Source: Paragemmobacter straminiformis
Lineage (GTDB): Bacteria > Pseudomonadota > Alphaproteobacteria > Rhodobacterales > Rhodobacteraceae
Direction of reading: 5' to 3'
Assembly: GCF_014243445.1 (NCBI RefSeq)
Contig: NZ_JACLQD010000001.1
Location: 558,001-622,000 of the forward strand
DNA: 64,000 bases
The notes below the pieces were generated by a model. That model was given only the letters and a program-made list of their open reading frames with translations. It was not told the DNA's origin and did no database searches. The position numbers and the translations under genes are program-made. Position 1 is the first letter of the stretch; each line of letters starts with the position of its first letter. Of this stretch, positions 31,345 through 40,447 are shown in pieces.

Positions 31345-32421
31345 ATGAAACTTTCCAGAAGGGCGCTTTTCGCGCTCGCAACTGCCGCTGCCGTGATCGG
31401 CGCCCCGTCGCTGTCCTTTGCCCAGGACAAGGGCACCATCGGCATCGCCATGCCGACGAAATCTTCGGCCCGCTGGATTTCCGACGGGGAATCGATGGTC
31501 AAGCAGTTCGAGGCCGCCGGCTACGCGACCGACCTGCAATATGCCGAGGACGATATCCCGAACCAGCTTGCCCAGATCGAGAACATGATCACCAAGGGTG
31601 TGAAGGTTCTGGTCATCGCGGCCATCGACGGCACCACGCTGTCGAACGCGCTGGCGAACGCGCAGGCCTCGGGCATCAAGGTCATCGCCTATGACCGCCT
31701 GATCCGCGATTCGGGCGATGTCGACTATTACGCGACCTTCGACAACTTCAAGGTTGGCGTGCAGCAGGCGGAATCGCTGGTGAAGGGCCTGAAAGAGCGC
31801 TTCCCCGATGTGAAACCGTGGAACGTCGAACTTTTCGGCGGCTCGCCGGACGACAACAACGCCTTCTTCTTCTACAACGGCGCGATGTCGGTGTTGCAGC
31901 CGATGATCGACGCGGGCGATATCGTCATTCCGTCGGGCCAGACCGGCATGGACGTTGTCGGCACGCTGCGTTGGGACGGTGCGGTCGCACAGGCCCGCAT
32001 GGACAACCTGCTGTCGGCCAACTACGGCGACAAGGCCCTGCATGGCGCGCTGTCGCCCTATGACGGGCTGTCCATCGGCATCCTGTCGTCGGTCAAGGGC
32101 GTGGGCTACGGCTCGGGCGATCTGAAGATGCCGATCGTGACCGGTCAGGACTGCGAGGTTCCGTCGATCAAGTCGATCATCGCGGGCGAGCAGTATTCGT
32201 CGATCTTCAAGGACACCCGCAATCTGGCCGGCGTGACCGTGAAGATGGTCGACGCGATCCTGCAAGGCGGCGAGCCCGAGATCAACGACACCACGACCTA
32301 TGACAACGGCGTCAAGGTGGTTCCGTCCTACCTGCTCGAGCCGCAGCCGGTCGATGCGACCAACTACGAAAAGGTTCTCATCACCGATTCGGGTTACTAC
32401 ACGGCCGACCAGCTGAAGTAA
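31345..32421 (+). CDS. chvE: Periplasmic sugar-binding protein, ChvE homologue
   Basis: A 358-residue ABC-type solute-binding protein. The Sec signal peptide [20 protein letters not shown] is cleaved after SLSFA. The mature protein starts [20 protein letters not shown] and has [15 protein letters not shown] and a [14 protein letters not shown] hinge region typical of ChvE/multiple-monosaccharide binding proteins. It captures galactose, arabinose, xylose or glucose for GguAB. The start follows GGGAGGA. A strong hairpin after the stop probably lets the binding protein be made in excess over the membrane components. Confidence 0.88.
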   Translation: MKLSRRALFALATAAAVIGAPSLSFAQDKGTIGIAMPTKSSARWISDGESMVKQFEAAGYATDLQYAEDDIPNQLAQIENMITKGVKVLVIAAIDGTTLSNALANAQASGIKVIAYDRLIRDSGDVDYYATFDNFKVGVQQAESLVKGLKERFPDVKPWNVELFGGSPDDNNAFFFYNGAMSVLQPMIDAGDIVIPSGQTGMDVVGTLRWDGAVAQARMDNLLSANYGDKALHGALSPYDGLSIGILSSVKGVGYGSGDLKMPIVTGQDCEVPSIKSIIAGEQYSSIFKDTRNLAGVTVKMVDAILQGGEPEINDTTTYDNGVKVVPSYLLEPQPVDATNYEKVLITDSGYYTADQLK

Positions 32422-32436
32422 GCTGACCCAAGTCAC

Positions 32437-32472
32437 GGCCCGCCCCCGAGCCTGTCGGGGGCGGGCCTTTCT
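32437..32472 (+). terminator. Intra-operon hairpin between chvE and gguA
   Basis: Stem GGCCCGCCCCCGA (32437-32449), loop GCCTG, TCGGGGGCGGGCC, followed by TTTCTT. It should terminate a fraction of transcripts after chvE or protect its 3' end, a common arrangement for binding-protein genes. Confidence 0.8.
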
Positions 32473-32487
32473 TCACCGGAGGGATAA

Positions 32488-34020
32488 ATGGCGACGCTTC
32501 TGGAAATGCGCGGGATTACCAAGGTCTTTCCGGGCGTGAAGGCGCTGGACCACGTGAACCTGACGGTGGAACAAGGCGAGATTCACGCGATCTGCGGCGA
32601 GAACGGCGCGGGAAAATCGACGCTGATGAAGGTTCTGTCGGGGGTTTACCCGCACGGGTCCTATGAGGGCGAGATCATCTATGACGGCGCGCCCCTGCAC
32701 TGCCGCGGCATCCGCGACAGCGAGGCCAAGGGGATCATCATCATCCATCAGGAACTGGCGCTGGTGCCGCTTTTGTCGATTGCCGAGAACCTGTTCCTTG
32801 GCAACGAGGTGGCAAAGCGCGGGGTCATCAACTGGCCGGAGTGCTTCCAGAAAACCGAAAGCCTGCTGAAAAAGGTGGGGCTGTCGGAAGCGCCGACAAC
32901 GCAGGTCGGCAAGCTGGGCGTGGGAAAGCAGCAGCTGATCGAGATTGCCAAGGCCCTTGCGAAAGATGTGCGCCTGCTGATCCTTGACGAACCCACGGCG
33001 GCCTTGCAGGAGAATGACAGCCAGAAGCTGTTGGACCTGCTTTTGGAATTGAAGCGGCAGGGGATCACCTCGATCCTGATTTCGCATAAATTGAACGAGA
33101 TTTCGCGGGTCGCGGACCGCATCACCATCATCCGCGACGGCACTTCGGTTTCCACGCTGACGACCGATGCCATTTCCGAAGAGCGCATCATCCGCGACAT
33201 GGTGGGCCGCGACATGGCGCACCGCTACCCCGACCGCACGCCGAAGCTGGGCGAGGTGCTGATGGAGGTCGAGGGCTGGAACGTCTGGCACCCCGAACAG
33301 ACGGGCCGGCAGATGATAAAGGATGTGTCGATCAACGTCCGCAAGGGCGAGATCGTGGGCATCGCCGGGCTGATGGGCACGGGGCGGACGGAACTGGCGA
33401 TGAGCCTGTTCGGCCATTCCTACGGGCGCAACATCTCGGGCAGGGTGAAGATGGGGGGCAAGGCCGTCGACACCTCGACCGTGACGCGCGCCATCGCGGC
33501 GGGGCTGGCCTATGTGACCGAGGACCGCAAGCAACTGGGACTGGTGCTTGAGGAACCGATCGTGAAGAACATCACGCTGGCCAATCTGGCGGGCGTGGCG
33601 ACACGGTCGGTCATCAGCCGCGGACGCGAGCAACAGGTGGCCGAGGAATACCGCCGCGCCATGTCGATCCGCACGCCGAGCGTGTTCCAGAAGGTGGTGA
33701 ACCTGTCGGGCGGCAACCAGCAAAAGGTGGTGCTGTCGAAGTGGCTGTTCACCGATCCGCAGGTGCTTATCCTTGACGAGCCGACGCGCGGGATCGACGT
33801 GGGCGCGAAATTCGAGATTTACACGATCATGAACGACCTCGTCGCCCAAGGGCGCGGGGTGGTCATGATCTCGTCGGAGATGCCCGAGCTTCTGGGCATG
33901 TGCGACCGTATCTACGTGATGAACGAGGGCCGGATCATGGGCGAACTGACCAAGGCCGAGGCCAGTCAGGAACGGATCATGGCGCTTATCCTGAAGAACG
34001 AAACGACAAAGGTGGCATGA
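32488..34020 (+). CDS. gguA: Sugar ABC transporter ATP-binding protein, GguA type
   Basis: A 510-residue double ATPase of the RbsA/MglA class. The first half has Walker [10 protein letters not shown] (37-45), [15 protein letters not shown] and Walker [12 protein letters not shown]. The second half has [13 protein letters not shown] instead of a full Walker A, as usual in this class, and an active signature [15 protein letters not shown] with [14 protein letters not shown]. It energises uptake of the sugars bound by ChvE. Start follows GGAGGG. Its stop overlaps the next start (ATGATG). Confidence 0.9.
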   Translation: MATLLEMRGITKVFPGVKALDHVNLTVEQGEIHAICGENGAGKSTLMKVLSGVYPHGSYEGEIIYDGAPLHCRGIRDSEAKGIIIIHQELALVPLLSIAENLFLGNEVAKRGVINWPECFQKTESLLKKVGLSEAPTTQVGKLGVGKQQLIEIAKALAKDVRLLILDEPTAALQENDSQKLLDLLLELKRQGITSILISHKLNEISRVADRITIIRDGTSVSTLTTDAISEERIIRDMVGRDMAHRYPDRTPKLGEVLMEVEGWNVWHPEQTGRQMIKDVSINVRKGEIVGIAGLMGTGRTELAMSLFGHSYGRNISGRVKMGGKAVDTSTVTRAIAAGLAYVTEDRKQLGLVLEEPIVKNITLANLAGVATRSVISRGREQQVAEEYRRAMSIRTPSVFQKVVNLSGGNQQKVVLSKWLFTDPQVLILDEPTRGIDVGAKFEIYTIMNDLVAQGRGVVMISSEMPELLGMCDRIYVMNEGRIMGELTKAEASQERIMALILKNETTKVA

Positions 34021-35222
34021 TGGCAGAGACAACGGCAGCCGGCGGCGGCAAGGGTATCGGCGCGCATCTGGGCGGGCATCTGCGCGAGAACGGGATGCTG
34101 ATGGCGCTGGTCGCCATCGTTCTGTTCTTTTACGTGATCCTGCAGACCGTGCCGCAGAATCCGGTCGATTTCCTGTCGGCGCAGAACATCACCAACCTGT
34201 TCCTGCAAAACTCGTACGTCATCATCATGGCGCTGGGGATGCTGCTGGTGATCGTGGCGGGGCATATCGACCTGTCCATCGGGTCGGTCGTGGGCTTTAC
34301 GGGTGCTGTCGCGGCGGTGTTGACGGTGAACATGGGCTTGCCGGTCTATGCGGTGATCCCCGTCTGCCTGCTGATCGGGGCCTGCATCGGCGCGGCGCAG
34401 GGCTACTGGATCGCCTATTGGCGGATCCCGTCGTTCATCGTGACGCTGGCGGGGATGCTGGTGTTCCGGGGACTGACGCTGTGGCTTTTGAACGGGCAGA
34501 ACGTCGGCCCCTTCCCCAAGACATTCCAGTCGCTGTCGACCGGGTTCATTCCCGATGCCTTCGGCGTCGACAAGCCGAACGTGACGGCACTGGTCATCAT
34601 CGCGGTGGCGGCTGCCATCGTGGTCTGGCTGGGCTGGCGCGCGCGCAGCCGCGATCAGGAATTCGGGATCACTCCGGAACCGATGGCGATGTTCGTCGCG
34701 CGCAACATCGTGGTGACGGCGGCGCTGATGTTCGTGGGCTACAAGCTTGCCACCTTTCGCGGCCTGCCGAATGTGGTCGTGGTGCTGGGGCTGTTGACGG
34801 TGCTTTACGCCTTTTTCACCGAAAGCACGACGACGGGGCGCCGCGTCTATGCGCTGGGCGGAAACGAGAAAGCGGCGAAGCTGTCGGGCATCAACACCGA
34901 CCGTCTGGTGTTCCTGACCTTTGTCAACATGGGGGTTCTCGCCTCGCTTGCCGGAATGATCGTGGCGGCGCGGTTGAACTCGTCCACGCCCAAGGCGGGG
35001 GTGGGGTTCGAGCTTGACGTGATCGCGGCCGTTTTCATCGGCGGGGCGTCGATGACCGGCGGGTCGGGCAAGATCATCGGGGTGGTGGTCGGCGCGCTGA
35101 TCATGGGGGTGATGAACAACGGCATGTCCATTCTGGGCATCGGCATCGATTACCAGCAGGTGATCAAGGGGCTGGTGCTTCTGGCCGCCGTGATCTTCGA
35201 CGTTTACAACAAGAACAAGTGA
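34017..35222 (+). CDS. gguB: Sugar ABC transporter permease, GguB type
   Basis: A 401-residue permease of the RbsC/XylH family with about ten membrane segments and the conserved [18 protein letters not shown] motif after segment 3 and [20 protein letters not shown] near the end. An extra hydrophilic loop of about 25 residues ([16 protein letters not shown]) in the middle is typical for XylH/GguB proteins compared with RbsC. ATG at 34017 overlaps the gguA stop; the next codon is also ATG. It forms the channel with GguA. Confidence 0.9.
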   Translation: MMAETTAAGGGKGIGAHLGGHLRENGMLMALVAIVLFFYVILQTVPQNPVDFLSAQNITNLFLQNSYVIIMALGMLLVIVAGHIDLSIGSVVGFTGAVAAVLTVNMGLPVYAVIPVCLLIGACIGAAQGYWIAYWRIPSFIVTLAGMLVFRGLTLWLLNGQNVGPFPKTFQSLSTGFIPDAFGVDKPNVTALVIIAVAAAIVVWLGWRARSRDQEFGITPEPMAMFVARNIVVTAALMFVGYKLATFRGLPNVVVVLGLLTVLYAFFTESTTTGRRVYALGGNEKAAKLSGINTDRLVFLTFVNMGVLASLAGMIVAARLNSSTPKAGVGFELDVIAAVFIGGASMTGGSGKIIGVVVGALIMGVMNNGMSILGIGIDYQQVIKGLVLLAAVIFDVYNKNK

Positions 35223-35229
35223 GGGCGTC

Positions 35230-36222
35230 ATGCTGATTTCCCAGATCATCGGGCCCGACGGCAAGACCGCCGTCGTGGTGCGCGAGGGGTCGGAGGCCGC
35301 CGTGCTGCGGGCCACACCCAGCACCTATGCGCTGGCGATGGAGGCGGCGGGGTCGCGCCGTCCGGTCGCCGCAGTGGTGGCCGAGCGCGGGCTTGGCGAG
35401 GCGGTGGACCTGCCCTCGCTTCTGGCGGCGGGGCGGGTGACGCTGCCGATCACCCATCCCGATCCGGTGCATATGCATCTGACCGGAACGGGGCTGACCC
35501 ATCTGGGAAGCGCCTCGGCCCGCAATGCGATGCATGCCAAGCTGGAAGGCGCCGAGGTGCTGACCGACAGCATGAAGATGTTCCGCATGGGCCTCGAGGG
35601 CGGGCGGCCGCAGGCGGGTGCCGTGGGGGCGCAGCCGGAATGGTTCTACAAGGGCAACGGCACGACCGCCGTGGCCCCCGGCGGGGCGTTGACCATGCCC
35701 GGCTTTGCCGAGGACGGCGGCGAGGAACCCGAGATCGCGGGCATCTATGTCATCGCCCCCGATGGCGCGCCCTGCCGTCTGGGCTGGGCCTTGGCGAACG
35801 AGTTTTCCGACCATGTGACCGAGCGGGTGAATTACCTGTGGCTGGCGCATTCCAAGCTGCGGCAGGCCTCGTTCGGCCCCGAAATCCTGATCGGGGATCT
35901 GCCCGCCGATGTGCAGGGCACCAGCCGCATCCATCGGGGCGGCGCGGTGGTCTGGGAAAAGCCCTTCGTCTCGGGCGAGGCGAACATGTCCCATAGTTTC
36001 GCCAACCTTGAACACCACCACTTCAAATATGACATCTTCCGCCACCCCGGCGATGTGCATGTGCATATGTTCGGGACCGCCACGCTAAGCTTTGCCGACG
36101 GGTTCGGCACGCAGGCGGGCGATGTTTTCGAGATCGAGGCCGCGCCCTTCGGGCTGCCGCTGAAGAATACGCTTGCCAAGGCCCCCGCCATAGATGGCAC
36201 CGTGGCCGTGACCGCCCTTTGA
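35230..36222 (+). CDS. gguC: AraD1/GguC-family protein (fumarylacetoacetase-like fold), probable 2-keto-3-deoxy-sugar-acid dehydratase
   Basis: A 330-residue protein matching the GguC/AraD1 group, with THPDPVHMHLTGTGLTHLGS, EWFYKGNGTTAV and EPEIAGIYVI. The last two carry the acidic residues that hold a divalent metal in the FAH fold. In the non-phosphorylated L-arabinose pathway AraD-type enzymes dehydrate L-2-keto-3-deoxyarabonate to 2-oxoglutarate semialdehyde; the adjacent aldonate dehydratase supports that role. In Agrobacterium the gene is the third of gguABC. Start lies 7 bases after gguB; the unit is one operon. Confidence 0.78.
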   Translation: MLISQIIGPDGKTAVVVREGSEAAVLRATPSTYALAMEAAGSRRPVAAVVAERGLGEAVDLPSLLAAGRVTLPITHPDPVHMHLTGTGLTHLGSASARNAMHAKLEGAEVLTDSMKMFRMGLEGGRPQAGAVGAQPEWFYKGNGTTAVAPGGALTMPGFAEDGGEEPEIAGIYVIAPDGAPCRLGWALANEFSDHVTERVNYLWLAHSKLRQASFGPEILIGDLPADVQGTSRIHRGGAVVWEKPFVSGEANMSHSFANLEHHHFKYDIFRHPGDVHVHMFGTATLSFADGFGTQAGDVFEIEAAPFGLPLKNTLAKAPAIDGTVAVTAL

Positions 36223-36235
36223 AAGGAAGCCCGAA

Positions 36236-37978
36236 ATGACCTTCAAACCCGCCGCATGGCCCCGCAAGTTGCGTTCGCAGGAATGGTTCGGTGGCACGGG
36301 CCGCGACCAGATCTACCATCGCGGATGGATGAAGAATCAGGGCTTCCCGCATGACCTGTTCGACGGGCGGCCGGTCATCGGCATCCTGAACACCTGGTCC
36401 GAGCTGACGCCCTGCAACGCGCATCTGAACGACCTTGCCCAGCGCGTGAAGCACGGCATCTACGAGGCGGGCGGCTTTCCGGTGGAAGTGCCGGTGTTTT
36501 CGGCCAGCGAAAGCGCCTTTCGCCCCACGGCGATGATGTTCCGCAACCTGGCGGCGATGGCGGTCGAGGAAGCGATGCGCGGGCAGCCGATGGATGGCTG
36601 CGTGCTGCTGGTCGGATGCGACAAGACCACGCCCAGCCTGCTGATGGCGGCGGCCTCGACCGACCTGCCGTCGATCGTGGTGACGGGCGGGCCGATGCTG
36701 AACGGCTATTACAGGGGCGAACGGGTCGGGTCGGGCACGCATCTGTGGAAGTTTTCCGAGGCCGTGAAGGCGGGCGAGATGACGCAAGCCGAGTTTGCCG
36801 AGGCCGAGGCGTCGATGAGCCGCTCTCCGGGGTCGTGCAACACGATGGGCACGGCAAGCACGATGGCAAGCATGGCCGAGGCGCTTGGCATGGCGCTGTC
36901 GGGCAATGCCGCCATTCCGGCGGTGGACAGCCGCCGCCGCGTGATGGCGCAACTGACCGGGCGGCGCATCGTGCAGATGGTGAAGGACGATCTGAAGCCT
37001 TCGGACATCCTGAAGAAAGAGGCCTTCGAGAACGCGATCCGCACCAATGCGGCCATCGGCGGGTCGACCAATGCGGTGATCCACCTGCTTGCCATCGCCG
37101 GGCGCGTGGGGGTCGACCTGACGCTGGACGACTGGGACCGCTGCGGGCGCGATGTGCCGACGATCGTGAACCTGATGCCGTCGGGCAAATACCTGATGGA
37201 AGAGTTCTTCTACGCCGGCGGCCTGCCCGTGGTCATCAAGCGGCTGGGCGAGGCGGGCTTGCTGCACAAGGACGCGCTGACCGTTTCGGGCGAGACGGCC
37301 TGGGATCAGGTCAAGGATGTGCAGAACCACAACCCCGATGTGATCCTGCCTGCCGACAAGGCGCTGACGAAATCGGGCGGGGTTGTCGTGCTGAAGGGCA
37401 ATCTTGCGCCCAAGGGGGCGGTGTTGAAGCCCAGCGCCGCCACGCCGAGCCTGATGGTGCATCGGGGCCGCGCGGTCGTGTTCGAGGATATCGACGACTA
37501 CAAGGCCAAGATCAACGACGAGGCTTTGGACATCGACGAAACCTGCGTCATGGTGCTGAAGAACTGCGGGCCAAAGGGCTATCCCGGCATGGCCGAGGTG
37601 GGCAACATGGGCCTGCCGCCCAAGGTGCTGCGCAAGGGCATCACCGATATGGTGCGCATTTCCGATGCGCGCATGTCGGGGACGGCCTTTGGCACGGTCT
37701 GCCTTCACACCTCGCCCGAAGCGGCTGTTGGCGGGCCGCTCGCCGTGGTGCGGAACGGCGATTTCATCGAACTCGACGTGCCGAACCGCCGCCTGCATCT
37801 GGACATTTCCGACGAGGAACTGGCGCAGCGGCTGGCGGCATGGACGCCCACGCATTCCGAGTTCGACTCGGGCTATGGCTGGCTGCACCAGCGGCATGTA
37901 GAGGGTGCCGATACGGGCGCGGACCTCGATTTCCTCAAGGGCAGCCGCGGGGCGCCCGTGGGGCGGGATTCGCACTGA
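36236..37978 (+). CDS. IlvD/Edd-family dehydratase, probable L-arabonate/D-galactonate-type dehydratase
   Basis: A 580-residue Fe-S dehydratase. Cluster cysteines are probably those in ELTPCNAHL, LVGCDKTTPS and SPGSCNTMGTAS, and the C-terminal half has SDARMSGTAFGTVCLH. The sequence length and RSQEWFGGTGRDQIYHRGWM start resemble L-arabonate dehydratases rather than the branched-chain amino-acid enzyme IlvD. It removes water from an aldonate to give a 2-keto-3-deoxy acid, the step before GguC. Gene start is 14 bases after gguC with AAAGGAAG upstream. Confidence 0.83.
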   Translation: MTFKPAAWPRKLRSQEWFGGTGRDQIYHRGWMKNQGFPHDLFDGRPVIGILNTWSELTPCNAHLNDLAQRVKHGIYEAGGFPVEVPVFSASESAFRPTAMMFRNLAAMAVEEAMRGQPMDGCVLLVGCDKTTPSLLMAAASTDLPSIVVTGGPMLNGYYRGERVGSGTHLWKFSEAVKAGEMTQAEFAEAEASMSRSPGSCNTMGTASTMASMAEALGMALSGNAAIPAVDSRRRVMAQLTGRRIVQMVKDDLKPSDILKKEAFENAIRTNAAIGGSTNAVIHLLAIAGRVGVDLTLDDWDRCGRDVPTIVNLMPSGKYLMEEFFYAGGLPVVIKRLGEAGLLHKDALTVSGETAWDQVKDVQNHNPDVILPADKALTKSGGVVVLKGNLAPKGAVLKPSAATPSLMVHRGRAVVFEDIDDYKAKINDEALDIDETCVMVLKNCGPKGYPGMAEVGNMGLPPKVLRKGITDMVRISDARMSGTAFGTVCLHTSPEAAVGGPLAVVRNGDFIELDVPNRRLHLDISDEELAQRLAAWTPTHSEFDSGYGWLHQRHVEGADTGADLDFLKGSRGAPVGRDSH

Positions 37979-38898
37979 TGGGGCGGATGAAGGTCGCGCT
38001 GGTCGGGATCGGCAAGATCGCGCGGGACCAGCATGTTCCGGCGCTCGCCGCTTCGGGCGATTGGGAATTGGCGGCAACCGTCAGCCGTGCGGGCACGGTC
38101 GAGGGGGTCGAGGCCTACACCGACTTTGCCGCGATGCTGGCGGCGCGGCCCGATATTCCGATGGTCTCGCTGTGCCTGCCGCCGATGCCGAGATTTGCCT
38201 ATGCCGAGGCCGCGCTGAAGGCGGGGCGGCATGTGATGCTGGAAAAGCCGCCGGGGGCGACGCTGGCCGAGGTGCATGCGCTCGAGGCTTTGGCCGCGGC
38301 GCAGGGCCTTACGCTTTACGCCACATGGCACAGCCGGATGGCCGAGGCGGTGGCGGCGGCCAAGGCGTGGCTGTCGGATAGGGTGGTGCGCCGCGCGCAT
38401 ATCACCTGGCGCGAGGATGTGCGCAAATGGCACCCCGGTCAGGACTGGGTCTTCGAGCCGGGCGGGATGGGGGTGTTCGATCCCGGGATCAACGCGCTGT
38501 CGATCCTGACCGAAATCCTGCCCGCCCCCGTGCATGTGACCGCCGCCACGCTGGAATTCCCCGAAAACCGCGACACGCCGATTGCGGCGCAGATCACCTT
38601 TTCGGGCGGGGTCAGCGCCGATTTCGACTGGCGTCAGGAAGGCCCGCAGACATGGGATATCGAGGTCGAGACCGACAAGGGGCCGATGGCCCTGCGGATG
38701 GGGGGAAACCGGCTCGAGATCGGCGGGGTCGAGGCAGGGGGCGTCAATTCCATCATGGGGGAATATCCCGCCCTTTATGCGCAGATGGCAGCACTGGTGC
38801 GCGCGGGGCGGTCGGATGTCGACCTGTCGCCCATGGTCCATGTGGCCGATGCGCTGACGCTGGGCAAAAGGGTCGTCACGGCCCCGTTCCATTTCTGA
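37978..38898 (+). CDS. Gfo/Idh/MocA-family aldose 1-dehydrogenase (D-galactose/L-arabinose type)
   Basis: A 306-residue oxidoreductase with the N-terminal Rossmann motif VALVGIGKIARDQHVPAL and the family lysine in MLEKPPGATLAEV (Lys90). The C-terminal sheet domain has HPGQDWVFEPGGMGVFDPGINALS, resembling D-galactose 1-dehydrogenases. It would oxidise the sugar imported by ChvE-GguAB to a lactone, starting the aldonate pathway. ATG shares one base with the dehydratase stop (TGATG), showing strong translational coupling. A lactonase and the final semialdehyde dehydrogenase are not adjacent. Confidence 0.8.
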   Translation: MGRMKVALVGIGKIARDQHVPALAASGDWELAATVSRAGTVEGVEAYTDFAAMLAARPDIPMVSLCLPPMPRFAYAEAALKAGRHVMLEKPPGATLAEVHALEALAAAQGLTLYATWHSRMAEAVAAAKAWLSDRVVRRAHITWREDVRKWHPGQDWVFEPGGMGVFDPGINALSILTEILPAPVHVTAATLEFPENRDTPIAAQITFSGGVSADFDWRQEGPQTWDIEVETDKGPMALRMGGNRLEIGGVEAGGVNSIMGEYPALYAQMAALVRAGRSDVDLSPMVHVADALTLGKRVVTAPFHF

Positions 38899-38907
38899 AA
38901 TGAAAGA

Positions 38908-38933
38908 GGGTCCGGACCTTGCCGTCCGGACCC
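38908..38933 (+). terminator. Terminator hairpin after the aldose dehydrogenase gene
   Basis: Perfect stem GGGTCCGGAC-CTTGCC-GTCCGGACCC 9 bases after the stop. There is no T-run behind it (TATCGAC), so termination may need Rho or the hairpin may mainly stabilise the mRNA end. Confidence 0.65.
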
Positions 38934-39155
38934 TATCGACAGGCTCTGCCCATCGTTCATGCCACGGTTTGACCGCCGCGGCCGCCTGCCGCTGGGGACA
39001 GCAGGGGGCCGGTTGCCGAAACTCGTAATGCAATCATAAAGCGTGATACTCGAACCGCACTTGTCACTGCGCGCTGGGACTGCTTCGCGCTGGCACGGGC
39101 CATGACACGCCGACCCTTGATCCGCCAGAGAGGGACAACTGCCCTGACGCCCTTG

Positions 39156-39171
39156 GGTTTACCGATTAACC
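39156..39171. promoter_or_regulatory. GGTTTACCGATTAACC dyad, possible LacI-family operator
   Basis: A 16-base dyad with a central CG and 6 of 8 complementary positions, the geometry of LacI/GalR-family operators. It is 220 bases upstream of the LacI-family gene, so autoregulation is possible. Its sequence differs from the perfect dyad at 43397, so both may not bind the same protein. Confidence 0.3.
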
Positions 39172-39390
39172 TTACGCAAACAGCAATAACACGACCGTAC
39201 AACAAGGTGCAGTCAAGTTTGCGTAGTGCGGATTTTCCGAACAGGGGTGCGACAGACAGACGAAGCGAAAAACCTATACTTTGGATCAGTTACCAAGACG
39301 GCGGCCGATCCGTGCAAGCGGGGTTCTGCGAATCCTGTTGCCCGTCCGGCGCATGGGGTTAGACTCGGGCAAAGACCAAAGAGGACCGGC

Positions 39391-40383
39391 GTGGCAGGCA
39401 TTCGCGACATCGCAGAAAAGGCGGGGGCCTCGATCGCAACCGTGTCGCGGGTGATCAACGGTTCGGGCTATGTCTCGCCGGGGATGCGCGCGCGGATCGA
39501 AGCGGTGATCGCCGAATTGCAGTTCCGCCCCAACGCAGGCGCGGCGCTGATGCGGCGTGGGAAAAGCCGGATGGTGGGTGTGCTGCTTCCGGCGCTGGAT
39601 GTGAAGTTCTTCGGCATCCTCGCGCATGTGATCGAACAGGCGCTGTTCCGGCGCGGCTACCACGCCTTCATCTGCTGCAGTTCCGAAAGCCCCGAGCACG
39701 AGGCCGAATACATCGCCGCCATGCTGGCGCAACGGGTGGACGGGGTGATCATCGCCTCGGTCGCCTCGGACGCTGCCGCCGCCGCACGGTTGACGGCGGC
39801 CGGCGTTCCCATCGTGGCGGTGGACCGTGCGATTGCGGGGGCGGTGACGGTCAAGGCCGACCATTACGCGGGCGGGCGCCTGATGGCCGGCTATCTGACC
39901 GGCTTGGGCCACAGGCGCATCGCGGTCATCGGCGCTCCGGAACATTCGACGCCGGTGCAAGAGCGGCTTGCCGGTGTCCGCGACGCGCTGGCCGGGGCGG
40001 GGCTGGAGCCTGTCGCCGTGGCGCTCGGGGCAAAGCATGGCTTCGAGGCCTGCCGCGACCTGCTGCTCGGCCTGCTCGACAGGGGCTTGGCGGCAGATGC
40101 GGTGATCGGATTGACCGACCTTGCCGCCCTTGGTGCGATCCACGCGCTGCACGAGCGCGGCATTTCGGTGCCGACGGATGTGTCGGTGATCGGCTTCGAC
40201 GACATGCCGCTGGCGCGCTACATCATTCCGCAGCTGACCACCGTGGCCCAGCCCATCCGCGAGATCGGCGAGTTGGCGGTGGAACAGATCGTGCGGCTGA
40301 TGACGGGCGAGGCGCTGAGCGATGCGACGCCCCCTGCCCTGTCGGTCGTGGTGCGCGGCACCACAGCCCCGCGAAAGACCTGA
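39391..40383 (+). CDS. LacI/GalR-family transcriptional regulator
   Basis: A 330-residue repressor. The HTH and hinge (residues 1-60) read GIRDIAEKAGASIATVSRVI, NGSGYVSPGMRARI and IAELQFRPNAGAALMRRGKS. The periplasmic-binding-protein-like domain includes MVGVLLPALDVKFFG and ends SVIGFDDMPLARYIIPQLTTV. GTG at 39391 is chosen because GAGG is 6 bases upstream and the HTH begins there. It is convergent with the PfkB-kinase gene; the aldolase-dehydrogenase-kinase operon next to it has a perfect LacI-type palindrome at its start, making that operon its likely target. The effector sugar is unknown. Confidence 0.87.
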   Translation: MAGIRDIAEKAGASIATVSRVINGSGYVSPGMRARIEAVIAELQFRPNAGAALMRRGKSRMVGVLLPALDVKFFGILAHVIEQALFRRGYHAFICCSSESPEHEAEYIAAMLAQRVDGVIIASVASDAAAAARLTAAGVPIVAVDRAIAGAVTVKADHYAGGRLMAGYLTGLGHRRIAVIGAPEHSTPVQERLAGVRDALAGAGLEPVAVALGAKHGFEACRDLLLGLLDRGLAADAVIGLTDLAALGAIHALHERGISVPTDVSVIGFDDMPLARYIIPQLTTVAQPIREIGELAVEQIVRLMTGEALSDATPPALSVVVRGTTAPRKT

Positions 40384-40445
40384 GCGGCTTTCATACTCGG
40401 ACAAATATCCTCGGGTGGGTCCGGGAGGGCAGACAGCCCTCCCGG
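40384..40445 (+). repeat. Dispersed CAAATATCC element, copy F, with hairpin
   Basis: It begins immediately after the LacI stop codon: GCGGCTTTCATACTCGGA, CAAATATCCTCGGGTGGG, then the stem CCGGGAGGGC-AGACA-GCCCTCCCGG (40421-40445). It fills the whole gap to the convergent kinase gene and can act as a bidirectional terminator. Confidence 0.78.
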
Positions 40446-40447
40446 GG

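Larger units (their letters stand above)
38899..39390. other. Long gene-free region upstream of the LacI gene, 492 bases
   Basis: No credible gene is seen in either strand. The region starts with a terminator (38908-38933). It later becomes AT-richer (about 39150-39300) and contains a 16-base LacI-like dyad (39156-39171) and an exact 9-base inverted repeat TACGCAAAC (39173-39181) / GTTTGCGTA (39217-39225). It may hold the LacI promoter with a long leader, or an unannotated small RNA. Confidence 0.55.

Noticed and set aside
39102-39362. 86-residue open frame upstream of the LacI gene
   Set aside because: It has no ribosome-binding site or recognisable domain, its composition is unlike its neighbours, and it overlaps operator-like dyads; it is treated as non-coding.
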